A stretch of DNA of 5,820 bases, taken from an uncultured Fibrobacter sp. (lineage in GTDB: Bacteria > Fibrobacterota > Fibrobacteria > Fibrobacterales > Fibrobacteraceae). Below the pieces are notes generated by a model that was not told the DNA's origin, made no database searches, and worked only from the letters and a program-made list of their open reading frames with translations. Position numbers and translations under genes: made by a program. Location: the NCBI GenBank assembly GCA_937891805.1, contig CALATK010000109.1, forward strand, positions 1-5,820, given 5' to 3'. Shown in pieces: positions 5,634 to 5,820 of this stretch (position 1 is the stretch's first letter; every line of letters starts with the position of its first letter).

Positions 5634-5647
5634 GCCGCGAACGCGGC
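5634..5647. repeat. Short GC hairpin in the YhcG leader
   Basis: GCCGCG (5634-5639) and CGCGGC (5642-5647) are reverse complements separated by AA, giving a compact stem of five pairs with a GAAC loop. It lies 16 bases before the chosen start codon, just upstream of the ribosome binding site, and could influence translation or bind a protein. Confidence 0.5.
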
Positions 5648-5654
5648 GTCTCAT

Positions 5655-5679
5655 ATTGCGCCTACTCTGAAGGCGCAAT
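5655..5679. repeat. Inverted repeat upstream of the YhcG gene
   Basis: ATTGCGCC (5655-5662) and GGCGCAAT (5672-5679) form a perfect eight-pair stem with a nine-base loop. No T-run follows on the minus strand, so a terminator for the upstream fragment is unlikely. On the minus strand the repeat covers a weak promoter-like pair, TTGCGC and TATGAG with 17 bases between, so an operator is one possible reading. The stop codon of the edge fragment (5662-5664) lies within it. Confidence 0.5.
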
Positions 5680-5820
5680 TAGGGTTTGTTTATGTTTTGG
5701 GATGCTCTTGCGGTGCTGTTGGCGAGGGCCTTCCTCGGCGTTACTTGGCGCGGCTTTCGCCACACACTCGAGCAGGTCGTGTTCCTGCCAGCTATCCAAC
5801 AACATCAACAAGAAGGTTGA
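5662..5820 (-). CDS. C-terminal fragment of an unidentified protein (partial at window edge)
   Basis: The minus strand is open from the window edge to a TAG at 5662-5664, giving 52 residues, while the other two minus frames are closed by stops within about 30 bases of the edge. The visible part contains LLDSWQEHDLLECVAKAAP and a basic, Gln/His-rich tail ending TLIAPSE. I do not recognise a family. It would lie directly upstream of, and in the same direction as, the nuclease gene, so it could be a cotranscribed partner. A plus-strand frame over the same bases (5692-5820, 42 residues) is also open but has no good ribosome binding site. Whether either frame is translated is uncertain. Confidence 0.35.
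   Translation of the reverse strand, partial: STFLLMLLDSWQEHDLLECVAKAAPSNAEEGPRQQHRKSIPKHKQTLIAPSE

Noticed and set aside
5619..5678. 20-residue N-terminal extension of the YhcG protein (Arg-rich)
   Set aside because: It is translated from the leader hairpins, lacks a ribosome binding site, and the ATG at 5618 follows GGAGG at ideal spacing.
5692..5820. Small 42-residue plus-strand gene at the right edge
   Set aside because: No ribosome binding site, no recognised family, and it overlaps an open minus-strand frame collinear with the nuclease gene; neither is proven, but this one has less support.

Overview
The window reads like chromosomal DNA of a gut or rumen bacterium. It is most likely a member of Fibrobacter or a close relative in the Fibrobacterota/FCB group. 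This is inferred from codon habits (Arg CGC/CGT, Phe TTC, Leu CTC), the type of citrate synthase and aminotransferase, and the mix of short repeats; no marker gene is present to prove it. Five complete protein genes are supported, plus one fragment at the right edge.

Left part (1-1437). A plus-strand O-acetylhomoserine sulfhydrylase (metY type, 31-1311) runs into a convergent intergenic stretch. That stretch holds a nested hairpin, a two-way Rho-independent terminator and a REP-like palindrome. The metY gene has two different codon-usage regimes, with the change between about 705 and 780. The enzyme itself looks whole.

Middle (1438-4431, all minus strand). A class I/II aminotransferase (3136-4431), a small four-helix-bundle protein of the 23S-rRNA intervening-sequence family (2745-3116) and type II citrate synthase gltA (1438-2727) follow one another with gaps of 19 and 17 bases, so they may share a transcript. 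The four-helix-bundle gene is AT-rich and sits between two inverted arrays of a TAG-centred seven-base repeat. A third array lies upstream of the aminotransferase. The stop codons of both the aminotransferase and the small gene fall inside arrays. The likeliest reading is a small inserted element, resembling an rRNA intervening sequence but placed between two metabolic genes.

Right part (4432-5820). After a 158-base gap with a third heptad array and a possible terminator comes a minus-strand DUF1016/YhcG-family PD-(D/E)XK nuclease (4590-5618), a family often found in defence or restriction-modification neighbourhoods. Its coding sequence contains a perfect 29-base palindrome, and its leader has two more hairpins. 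The last 160 bases hold the end of an unidentified minus-strand reading frame that runs off the window.

Metabolically, citrate synthase and the aminotransferase connect the TCA entry with amino-acid nitrogen, and MetY makes homocysteine with sulfide. The two accessory genes (four-helix bundle and YhcG) appear unrelated to this metabolism and are the likely mobile component. Candidates for something undescribed are the heptad-array/four-helix-bundle element and the palindrome in the nuclease gene.
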